Shown here: positions 1 to 7,263 of the stretch, one piece after another
How the letters are laid out: each line of letters opens with the position of its first letter
Numbering within the stretch: the first letter of the stretch is position 1
NCBI GenBank assembly: GCA_965261475.1
Contig: OZ253454.1
Coordinates: forward strand, 310,001 to 374,000
DNA: 64,000 bases
Direction of reading: 5' to 3'
Origin: G965261475 sp965261475 [NCBI: bacterium]
GTDB taxonomy: Bacteria; SAR324; XYD2-FULL-50-16
Translations under genes and position numbers: made by a program
Notes under the pieces: generated by a model
Databases searched by the model: none
What the model was told of the DNA's origin: nothing
What the model saw: the letters and a program-made list of their open reading frames with translations, nothing else

Positions 1-1398
1 AGTGAGCTAGACTATGTAGAGCAAACCTCGTGGGTCTTGTTTCTAAAATATCTAGACGACCTAGAAAAGGACAAAAACGCAGAAGCCGAGCTTAGTGGTA
101 AAGCCCATATTCAGATTATTGCAGCAGAGTACCAGTGGAGCATATGGGCAGCGCCGAGGCTAGAAAATGGAAAAATAGACCATAACGCCTTAAGCGGAGA
201 TGACCTCTGTAATTTTGTAGATAGGAAACTTTTTCCCTACTTCAAAAAATTTAAGGTAGACGCTGCTAGTGCCGATAGCATCGAATATAAAATTGGCGAG
301 ATTTTTAGCGAGTTAAAAAACAAAATACAAAGTGGCTACAACTTACGCGAAGTGCTCAATTTAATTGACGAATTGCGTTTCCGCACACATGAAGAAAAGC
401 ACGAAATGAGCCATTTGTATGAGAGTAAGATTCAAAACATGGGCAACGCGGGTCGTAACGGTGGCGAATACTACACCCCGAGACCGCTGATTAAAACCAT
501 CGTCAAAGTCGTAGCACCAAAAATAGGCAATAGCATTTATGATGGCGCGGCGGGCTCCGCTGGTTTCTTGTGTGAAGCCTTCGAGTACTTAAATACAAGC
601 AAAGAGCGATCAACAAGCGATGTTGACACCTTACAAACAAAAACTTTTTACGGCAAAGAGAAAAAATCGCTTGCCTATATTATTGGTATTATGAATATGA
701 TTTTACACGGAGTCGAAGCTCCCAATATTATACATACCAACACCCTATCCGAAAACCTGACCGATATCCAAGACAAAGACCGTTTTGATGTAGTGCTGGC
801 AAACCCGCCCTTTGGTGGCAAAGAGCGCGCCGAAGTACAGCAAAACTTCCCTATAAAAACTGGTGAAACTGCCAGTCTTTTCTTGCAACATTTTATCAAA
901 ATACTTAAGCGCGGTGGTAGGGCAGGCATGGTCATCAAAAATACTTTTTTAAGCAACACCGACAGCGCTACTATCACCCTGCGTCAAGAATTATTAACCA
1001 CTTGCAATCTGCATACGGTGCTAGACCTACCCGGTGGTACCTTTAGCGGTGCGGGCGTTAAAACCATTGTATTGTTTTTTGATAAGGGTAGCGCAACTAA
1101 AAAAATATGGTTTTACCAGCTCAAGCTAGAGCGAAATCTAGGTAAAACTAACCCTCTCAATGAAAAGGATCTAGCCGATTTTATTGCCTTGCAAAAAACT
1201 AGAAAAAGTAGCCCAAACTCATGGACGCTAGAGCTCACAGCTATAGACCAAAAAACTTTTGATTTGTCTGTCAAAAATCCCAATACGCCGCAACAAGCTC
1301 CCTTGCGACAACCAGCAGAGCTACTCAAAGAAATGGCGGAATTAGACCAGGCGAGTAGTTTGATAATTGATAGCTTAAAATTAAAAATTAAAAATTGA
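1..1398 (+). CDS. hsdM: Type I restriction-modification DNA methyltransferase subunit HsdM (5' end outside window)
   Basis: This is the N6-adenine methyltransferase subunit of a type I restriction enzyme. With HsdS it methylates the bipartite target and protects host DNA. The reading frame is open from base 1 and reads like an internal HsdM N-terminus (LDYVEQTSWVLFLKYLDDLE), so the true start lies upstream and the TTG at 37 is not the start. The SAM-binding region (DGAAGSAG, window residues about 181-188) and the catalytic NPPF motif (about 268-271) are intact. The last codons (SLKLKIKN) lie in AT-rich 7-bp repeat DNA, and the stop codon is inside the first unit of the tandem repeat that follows. 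It is the first gene of the hsd operon. Confidence 0.95.
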   Translation, partial: SELDYVEQTSWVLFLKYLDDLEKDKNAEAELSGKAHIQIIAAEYQWSIWAAPRLENGKIDHNALSGDDLCNFVDRKLFPYFKKFKVDAASADSIEYKIGEIFSELKNKIQSGYNLREVLNLIDELRFRTHEEKHEMSHLYESKIQNMGNAGRNGGEYYTPRPLIKTIVKVVAPKIGNSIYDGAAGSAGFLCEAFEYLNTSKERSTSDVDTLQTKTFYGKEKKSLAYIIGIMNMILHGVEAPNIIHTNTLSENLTDIQDKDRFDVVLANPPFGGKERAEVQQNFPIKTGETASLFLQHFIKILKRGGRAGMVIKNTFLSNTDSATITLRQELLTTCNLHTVLDLPGGTFSGAGVKTIVLFFDKGSATKKIWFYQLKLERNLGKTNPLNEKDLADFIALQKTRKSSPNSWTLELTAIDQKTFDLSVKNPNTPQQAPLRQPAELLKEMAELDQASSLIIDSLKLKIKN

Positions 1399-1515
1399 GA
1401 ATTGAAAATTGAAAATTGAGAATGGAGAATTGAGAATTGAGAATTGAAAATGGAGAATGGAGAATGGAGAATTGAGAATTGAGAATTGAGAATTGAGAAT
1501 TGAAAATGGAGAATG
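1397..1515 (+). repeat. Tandem heptanucleotide repeat GARAATK, 17 units
   Basis: Seventeen uninterrupted 7-bp units (GAGAATT, GAAAATT, GAGAATG and similar) fill the space between hsdM and the next gene. The first unit overlaps the hsdM stop codon and the last contains the ATG of the next gene. The units also supply its GGAGA ribosome-binding-like sequence. Because the period is 7, changes in copy number would alter the hsdM tail or the spacing to the next gene. The downstream side of the next gene carries the reverse-complement motif. Confidence 0.95.
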
Positions 1516-1872
1516 AAAGAAAATATCATTGCTTCTAAATCTTATGCTTTTGCACTGCGAATAATAAAGCTGTATAAGTTTCTTGTTTCAGAGAAAAAAG
1601 AATATGTACTCTCTAAACAAATTTTAAGAAGTGGAACAAGTGTTGGCGCATTGGTAAAAGAAGCAGAGCATGCCCAATCAAAAGCTGACTTTGTTCACAA
1701 GATGAATATCGCATTAAAAGAAGCTAATGAAACAGAATATTGGCTTATGTTACTAAAAGACAGTGATTATATTGATAAAAACAGTTTTAATTCCATCCAC
1801 CCAGAAAACATTGAACTCATCAAATTATTGGTAAGCATAGTTAAAACGTCAAGATTAAATAATAAAAAATAA
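1513..1872 (+). CDS. Four-helix bundle protein (23S rRNA intervening-sequence protein family)
   Basis: This 119-residue, largely helical protein fits the four-helix-bundle family first seen inside 23S rRNA intervening sequences. Recognisable parts are YAFALRIIKLYKFL, LSKQILRSGTSVGALVKEAEHAQSKADFVHKMNIALKEANET and YWLMLLKDSDYI. The molecular function of the family is not established. The ATG is the end of the last 7-bp repeat unit, with GGAGA just upstream. The gene sits between two repeat blocks of opposite orientation inside a restriction operon, so it looks like a passenger or the core of a small element and not an hsd subunit. The family call is confident; the role is unknown. Confidence 0.85.
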   Translation: MKENIIASKSYAFALRIIKLYKFLVSEKKEYVLSKQILRSGTSVGALVKEAEHAQSKADFVHKMNIALKEANETEYWLMLLKDSDYIDKNSFNSIHPENIELIKLLVSIVKTSRLNNKK

Positions 1873-2281
1873 TTTTCAATTCTCAATTCTCAATTTTCAA
1901 TTAACAAATAATTTTCAATTCTCAATTCTCAATTTTCAATTAACAAATAATTTTCAATTTTCAATTCTCAATTCTCAATTAACAAATAATTTTCAATTCT
2001 CAATTCTCAATTTTCAATTAACAAAATGAAAAATAATTTTCAATTCTCAATTTTCAATTCTCAATTAACAAAATGAAAAATAATTTTCAATTCTCAATTT
2101 TCAATTCTCAATTAACAACTATCAATTAACAAAATGAAAAATAATTTTCAATTCTCAATTTTCAATTCTCAATTAACAACTATCAATTAACAAAATGAAA
2201 AATAATTTTCAATTTTCAATTCTCAATTCTCAATTAACAAATAATTTTCAATTTTCAATTCTCAATTTTCAATTAACAACA
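1872..2281. repeat. Inverted counterpart of the heptad repeat, about nine higher-order units
   Basis: About 400 bp are built from 7-mers TTTTCAA and TTCTCAA, the reverse complement of the upstream GARAATK block. They are grouped into about nine units, each ending AATTAACAA, some with an inserted ATGAAAAAT or CTATC segment. The block separates the four-helix-bundle gene from the next gene. Together with 1397-1515 it could pair into a very long hairpin in RNA or single-stranded DNA. Confidence 0.9.
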
Positions 2282-2318
2282 GGTAACAGCGCAAAAAAAC
2301 TTTTACAGGATTCCAACA

Positions 2319-2573
2319 ATGACTGAACCCAACAAGGCATCCCGCACCGTCGCGGAGTTAATCAAAGAATTACAACAATTTCCGCCAGATATGCGGGTTG
2401 TGGTGAGTGGCTATGAAGAGGGCTATGAAAATATGCTTACCCCGAAAATAGAAAAACTGGAACAGAACCCAGAAAATCCCTATTGGGAGGGTGAGTTTCA
2501 AGCGCCAGGGCAATTGGAGGGTGGACAACTGATAGAGGCGGTTGTTATGCAGAGGGTGTTAAGAGATGTGTAG
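2319..2573 (+). CDS. Small hypothetical protein in the hsd operon
   Basis: This 84-residue acidic protein has a compact N-terminus (TVAELIKELQQFPPDMRVVVSGYEEGYE) and a C-terminus with VVMQRVLRDV. I recognise no catalytic motif, membrane segment or signal peptide. The ATG follows a CAGGATTCC leader. The stop codon overlaps the start of hsdS by 8 bases, which implies translational coupling and expression with hsdS. A small regulator or folding partner of the S subunit is possible, but that is only inference from position. Confidence 0.7.
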   Translation: MTEPNKASRTVAELIKELQQFPPDMRVVVSGYEEGYENMLTPKIEKLEQNPENPYWEGEFQAPGQLEGGQLIEAVVMQRVLRDV

Positions 2574-3747
2574 TTTGCCGCAGGGGTGGGAGGTTAAGAA
2601 GCTGGGGGAGGTTTGTGAGATAAAAACAGGAAAATCTAATGCAAATCAAGCAATACCAAATGGGCAGTATATGTTTTTTGATAGGTCTAAAAAAACAAAA
2701 AAGAGCAATCGTTATCTTTTTGATTGTGACGCTTTAATAATTCCTGGAGAAGGCTCGACTTTTTTGCCTAAACATTATTCTGGAAAATTTGATTTACATC
2801 AAAGAGCATATGCAATTTTTAATTTTGAAAAATATATCAACATAAATTTCGTAGAAAATTATTTGAATTTCAATCATAAATATTTTGAAAGAGTAGCTGT
2901 TGGAGCCACAGTAAAATCATTGCGACTTAGACATTTTCAAGAACTACAAATCCCGCTCCCACCACTCCCCGAGCAAAAACGCATTGTAGCCATCTTAGAG
3001 AAAGCCTTTACTGCCATAGACCAAGCCAAAGCCAATACCGAAAAAAACCTGAAAAACGCCCGCGAGCTTTTCCAATCAAAATTACAGGAAACTTTTGCTA
3101 ATGGAAAATTGAAAATTGACAGTGGAGAATGGGAGGAAAAGAAACTGGGGGATGTTATTTCAATAACCCATGGATACGCATTTAAAAGTCAAGATTTTGA
3201 AACAAATTACGAAGGAGTTAACCCTATAGTTCTTACTCCGGGTAATTTCTCTGAAGATTCTAAACTACATTTTACCCAGAAAAACACGAAAAGATGTGTT
3301 TCAAGACTCCCAATTGGATTTAATTTTAATAAAGGCGACCTTGTAATTGTAATGACTGACTTGTCTAGCAAAATGAAAATACTGGGAAAATCTGCTGTGA
3401 TAGAATCTGGAAATATATTACATAACCAGAGAATTGGTAGAGTGGTTTTGAATAAACATAATATTGAAACAGGCTTGCTTTACTATTTCTTTCAAACAAG
3501 TTCATATTTATCCAAAATAAAATTGACAGCGACAGGGACGATGGTTCGTCATACGGCTCCAAAAAGGATTTTGAAAAATAATATTCCATTCCCTAAATCG
3601 TTAAAAGAACAAAAACAGATAGTTAAAAACCTAGATGCCGTATCCACCGAAACGAAAAAACTGGAAACCATCTACCAGCGAAAAATAACTTGTTTAGATG
3701 AGCTAAAAAAGAGCATACTACAAAAAGCATTTAACGGAGAGCTATAA
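2566..3747 (+). CDS. hsdS: Type I restriction enzyme specificity subunit HsdS
   Basis: This 393-residue subunit sets the DNA target of the type I complex. It has two target-recognition domains, starting at LPQGWEVKKLGEVCEIKTG (about residue 4) and GEWEEKKLGDVISITHGYAF (about 186). Each is followed by a conserved helical spacer: PLPEQKRIVAILEKAFTAID in the middle and SLKEQKQIVKNLDAVSTET near the end. The C-terminus CLDELKKSILQKAFNGEL is duplicated as scars near 12.6 and 16.2 kb. At 3103-3131, between the first spacer helix and the second recognition domain, the DNA (GGAAAATTGAAAATTGAC) copies the 7-bp repeat found upstream of the four-helix gene. The start overlaps the previous gene, and the SIR2 gene begins 2 bases after the stop. 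Confidence 0.95.
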   Translation: MCSLPQGWEVKKLGEVCEIKTGKSNANQAIPNGQYMFFDRSKKTKKSNRYLFDCDALIIPGEGSTFLPKHYSGKFDLHQRAYAIFNFEKYININFVENYLNFNHKYFERVAVGATVKSLRLRHFQELQIPLPPLPEQKRIVAILEKAFTAIDQAKANTEKNLKNARELFQSKLQETFANGKLKIDSGEWEEKKLGDVISITHGYAFKSQDFETNYEGVNPIVLTPGNFSEDSKLHFTQKNTKRCVSRLPIGFNFNKGDLVIVMTDLSSKMKILGKSAVIESGNILHNQRIGRVVLNKHNIETGLLYYFFQTSSYLSKIKLTATGTMVRHTAPKRILKNNIPFPKSLKEQKQIVKNLDAVSTETKKLETIYQRKITCLDELKKSILQKAFNGEL

Positions 3748-3749
3748 TT

Positions 3750-4994
3750 ATGAGTGAAGAAAATAAAATAAATTTCTGGCAAGGACAAACTGATTTATTG
3801 TGTGATAAGGATCAGAATAATAAGAGCGCACAGAACAATAAAATAAAGCAGATAAAAGAAAAAATAGTAGAACTTTCGAATATTAAAAATATTAATTTTT
3901 TATTAGGTGCAGGAGCAAGCTTTGACGCAATACCTACCACGAAAGAAATGAAAAAAAGTCTAATAAAAGAAATGAAATTACAAAGCCTTGTTGACCCGGG
4001 TAAAGAATTTTTAAATAACGATAACAATGATGAAAAAGATAACTTAGAGCATTTGCTAAGCGTTATGTATGCTAAACAATATTATCTACAAAATACAAAT
4101 ACATCAGATGATACGCATCATATAGATAATTTAATAAAATATATAGAAAAACATATCTACAAAAAAATTAATATTGATCTAACTATTACTCCAGAAGAAT
4201 CAGAGCAAGCAAAGAAAATCAGAAATAAACTACAGTTATACAAAGATTTTTATCAAAAAATAGTGTTAAGAAATAAAGACCTTGCAAGAGTCAATATATT
4301 TACAACTAATAGTGATTTATTTAGTGAAAAAGCATTAGATGATTTAAATATAAATTACAACAACGGTTTTGGCGGAGGGCTTGAAAGAGTATTTAATCCC
4401 GCAAGGTTTCGTTATACTTTTTCGCAAAAAATTGATGCAAATTTAGAAAAATTTGAACCACTAGAAAATATGGTTTATTTATATAAGTTACATGGCTCAA
4501 TTAGCTGGATTGAAAAAGAAGGTAACTCATTATTTAATATTCAGGAAATTGCCGTCAAGGGCGGCGAAGAAAGACCAGAAAAATCTGTTTTGATTTATCC
4601 AACACCCCTAAAACAAGGGCAAAGTTTAGGCTTGCCTTACGCTGATTTGATTAGAGAATTTCAAACAAAGTTATGTCAGTCAAATTCTGTATTATTTGTT
4701 ATTGGCTATAGTTTTAGTGATGAGCATATAAACAACATTATTTACCAGTCATTGACCTCTAATGCTTCGCTTTCAATTGTTATATTTGGTGAATATGAAA
4801 AGTGCCCTCTGACAAAAATTGGCGATAGTAGAGTTTATAGAATATTTGGTGAAGATAACGAAGATCAAAAGAATAAGATACATTATTTTGAATATATTGT
4901 TAAAAATTTATTACCTGATTTAGATGAAAACAAAGAGAAAAATCTATTGGATACATTTGTCAAAAAGCTAAAAGAACAAAATGGAAAGAAATGA
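3750..4994 (+). CDS. SIR2-family NAD-binding protein (SIR2 of a SIR2-HerA defence pair)
   Basis: This 414-residue protein has a SIR2-like Rossmann fold: FLLGAGASFD (about 50-59), TTNSD (about 185-189), YKLHGSISW (about 245-253) and VIGYSFSDEHI near 318. The GAGAS and GYSFSDEH signatures match defence SIR2 domains, which hydrolyse NAD+ when phage is sensed. HerA is encoded immediately downstream with a 4-bp overlap, the arrangement known for SIR2-HerA (Nezha) anti-phage systems. It starts two bases after hsdS, so it is co-transcribed with the restriction genes. NADase activity is inferred from the family. Confidence 0.9.
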   Translation: MSEENKINFWQGQTDLLCDKDQNNKSAQNNKIKQIKEKIVELSNIKNINFLLGAGASFDAIPTTKEMKKSLIKEMKLQSLVDPGKEFLNNDNNDEKDNLEHLLSVMYAKQYYLQNTNTSDDTHHIDNLIKYIEKHIYKKINIDLTITPEESEQAKKIRNKLQLYKDFYQKIVLRNKDLARVNIFTTNSDLFSEKALDDLNINYNNGFGGGLERVFNPARFRYTFSQKIDANLEKFEPLENMVYLYKLHGSISWIEKEGNSLFNIQEIAVKGGEERPEKSVLIYPTPLKQGQSLGLPYADLIREFQTKLCQSNSVLFVIGYSFSDEHINNIIYQSLTSNASLSIVIFGEYEKCPLTKIGDSRVYRIFGEDNEDQKNKIHYFEYIVKNLLPDLDENKEKNLLDTFVKKLKEQNGKK

Positions 4995-7255
4995 AAATAG
5001 GAAAATTAATAAGTATTGATTACAGCCAACTCAAGGTTAAAATTTCTTCTGAGATACGAGGCAGTTCGGTAAATTTGCAAGGTAATGTTTATTATTTTGG
5101 AAATATCGGCAGTTATCTGAAAATTAACAATGCTGTGAGTGAAGTAATTATTTGCGAAATAATATCTATTTTTGACTCCGATACCTATAAAGAAAAATTA
5201 TCTTTTGATATTGAAAGTAATAGAGAGCTCTTGCTAAAGCCAATTGGCACTATAAGCAAGGATGATAAATTAAACAAGGATGATAAATTAAACAAGGATG
5301 ATAAATTAAACAAGGATGATAAATTAAACAAGGATGATAAATTAAACAAGGATGATAAATTAAACAAGGATGATAAATTAACCAAGGATGATAAATTAAC
5401 CAAGGATGATAAATTAACCAAGGATGATAAATTAACCAAGGATGATAAATTAACCAAGGATGATAAATTAACCAAGGATAAAAAATTTACATTAGGTGTT
5501 GGTATATTCCCTGCTCTTTATAGTGATGTCAGCATTGTTACTTACGATGATATGAAAATAATTTTAAACATACCAGAAGATGAAAATGGGAATGAGGGAA
5601 ATAAAATTCACGATTCATTTTCTTTAGGCATTAGCAAAAATCTAATAAATTATCAAATTAAGATAAATATAGATAATTTTTTTAATATTCATTCTGCTGT
5701 TTTAGGAAATTCTGGTAGTGGAAAATCAAACACCATAGCCCATATTATTCAAGAGATACACAAGAAGAGAGATTATTCTGCAATAGGTTCTAGAATTTTG
5801 GTTTTTGATGTTAATGGGGAGTATAAACAGGCTTTCGCAAGTGACAGTGATATTAGTGACAGTGATATTTCTGTTAAATATTACAAGCCAAACATTGAAA
5901 AAGATACAGATGGTTATAAAGTATTTTATTTACCACATTTTTTATTGTCATTGGATGAATGGAGTGCTTTTTTATTAGCAACCGATGCAACACAAAGACC
6001 CTTCTGGCATAAGGTATTACAAGAAAGTTATAGGTTTTATAAGATCGGCAACTCTGATGAGGAAGAAAAAAAGAAATTTGTGCACTACCTGAGATATAAA
6101 ATATGTACTTTGGTTTATAGTGCATTAAGACAAGCTGATAGCGATACGGCAAGAATAACTACAGCAGCGAGTATGATGGGTACCATATTAGATATTATTA
6201 GTAACAATATAAAGAAACCTGCCCAAGATTTAATTAAAGATATTGAAAAACTACAGGGTGCTTGCACTCTTTCATATGGGCAAAATAGCAACGAATTAGA
6301 AAAAATTACTGAGGAAGTGGCAAAAAAAATTGAACAAAACCAAGTTCAAGAAGTAATAAATTTTAAAATTAAAGATGGCGAATTTTTTGATTATCGCTTC
6401 TTGAAAATAGCCTGTGATTTGGTTTTATTAGAAGAAGAAGCCCGAGGAAATAGACAAGTTAGAGGTTTCGTAGCAACAATGCTAACAAGGCTTGATTATT
6501 TTTTAGAAAATCCAGATTGTCAATTTATGAGACAATCAAAAAATGACAACGACACTGCTAAAAAATACAGAGAAAATTTTTGGGGTAAAAATGACACAAA
6601 AACTCAATTAGTTATTATTGACACCAGCGAGTTAAGCCCTGATATTTTAGAAACACTTACAAGCGTTGTCTCAAGACTTCTTTTTGATGAGAGAAGAACA
6701 TTATTTGGTGATGAGAGGAGGAAAAAACCAATCCATTTAATTTTAGATGAGGCTCACAGATATATAAAAAAAGATTACAAATATATTTTAAAAGAAAATA
6801 TTTTTGAAAAAATTGCAAGAGAAGGTCGAAAGTTTGCTTTTTATTTGCTTGTATCTTCTCAAAGACCATCAGAATTATCAGAAACAGTGCTTTCACAATG
6901 TGCTAATTTTATAATTCATAGAATCCAAAATCAAAATGATATGCGTTATATTCAAGCTATACTTCCATATTTTTCAGAAGATTTTGCAGAAAAAATTAAA
7001 CAGTCCATACCGGGCGAGGCGTTAGTCTTTGGTAATTGTGTTTCAATGCCTTTGCACTTAAAAGTTCATAAATCAGACCCTGAGCCAAATAGCGAAAATT
7101 GTGAAGTTTCAAAAGAGTGGTTCAAAAATAAAGAAACAACGCCAACCATGAGTAATAAAAACACAAAAATCGAAACCAGAGCAGAGCTCATTAGTGCCTT
7201 GACAAAGAAAGATATAAACCAAAGTTTACTTACATCTTTAACCGAAGAAACATAA
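4991..7255 (+). CDS. herA: HerA-type ATPase (DUF87) of a SIR2-HerA defence pair, with internal 18-bp repeats
   Basis: This 754-residue HerA/FtsK-type ATPase has an N-terminal beta-barrel-like region (1-85), a repeat insert (about 90-167), a Walker A motif GNSGSGKSN (about 239-247), FDVNGEY, a Walker B LILDEAH (about 584-590) and SSQRPSELSETVLSQCANF (about 622-640). HerA forms hexameric rings and assembles with SIR2 in the known defence complexes. The start overlaps the SIR2 stop by 4 bases. The odd feature is a run of twelve KDDKLN/KDDKLT hexapeptides between the barrel and the ATPase core, a charged linker unlikely to be part of the fold. The gene is closely followed by hsdR. Confidence 0.9.
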   Translation: MKIGKLISIDYSQLKVKISSEIRGSSVNLQGNVYYFGNIGSYLKINNAVSEVIICEIISIFDSDTYKEKLSFDIESNRELLLKPIGTISKDDKLNKDDKLNKDDKLNKDDKLNKDDKLNKDDKLNKDDKLTKDDKLTKDDKLTKDDKLTKDDKLTKDDKLTKDKKFTLGVGIFPALYSDVSIVTYDDMKIILNIPEDENGNEGNKIHDSFSLGISKNLINYQIKINIDNFFNIHSAVLGNSGSGKSNTIAHIIQEIHKKRDYSAIGSRILVFDVNGEYKQAFASDSDISDSDISVKYYKPNIEKDTDGYKVFYLPHFLLSLDEWSAFLLATDATQRPFWHKVLQESYRFYKIGNSDEEEKKKFVHYLRYKICTLVYSALRQADSDTARITTAASMMGTILDIISNNIKKPAQDLIKDIEKLQGACTLSYGQNSNELEKITEEVAKKIEQNQVQEVINFKIKDGEFFDYRFLKIACDLVLLEEEARGNRQVRGFVATMLTRLDYFLENPDCQFMRQSKNDNDTAKKYRENFWGKNDTKTQLVIIDTSELSPDILETLTSVVSRLLFDERRTLFGDERRKKPIHLILDEAHRYIKKDYKYILKENIFEKIAREGRKFAFYLLVSSQRPSELSETVLSQCANFIIHRIQNQNDMRYIQAILPYFSEDFAEKIKQSIPGEALVFGNCVSMPLHLKVHKSDPEPNSENCEVSKEWFKNKETTPTMSNKNTKIETRAELISALTKKDINQSLLTSLTEET
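5258..5491 (+). repeat. 18-bp tandem repeat inside herA (12 perfect units plus one degenerate)
   Basis: Units of 18 bp encode KDDKLN six times (5258-5365), then KDDKLT six times (5366-5473), then a degenerate KDKKFT (5474-5491). The units differ only at one base, which separates the N and T blocks. An 18-bp unit keeps the frame, so copy-number change would vary linker length without inactivating the ATPase. Confidence 0.97.
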
Positions 7256-7263
7256 AAAATAGT

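Noticed and set aside
5185-5475. Minus-strand frame with repeated SSLVNL units
   Set aside because: It is the shadow of the 18-bp repeat in herA, without its own start signals.
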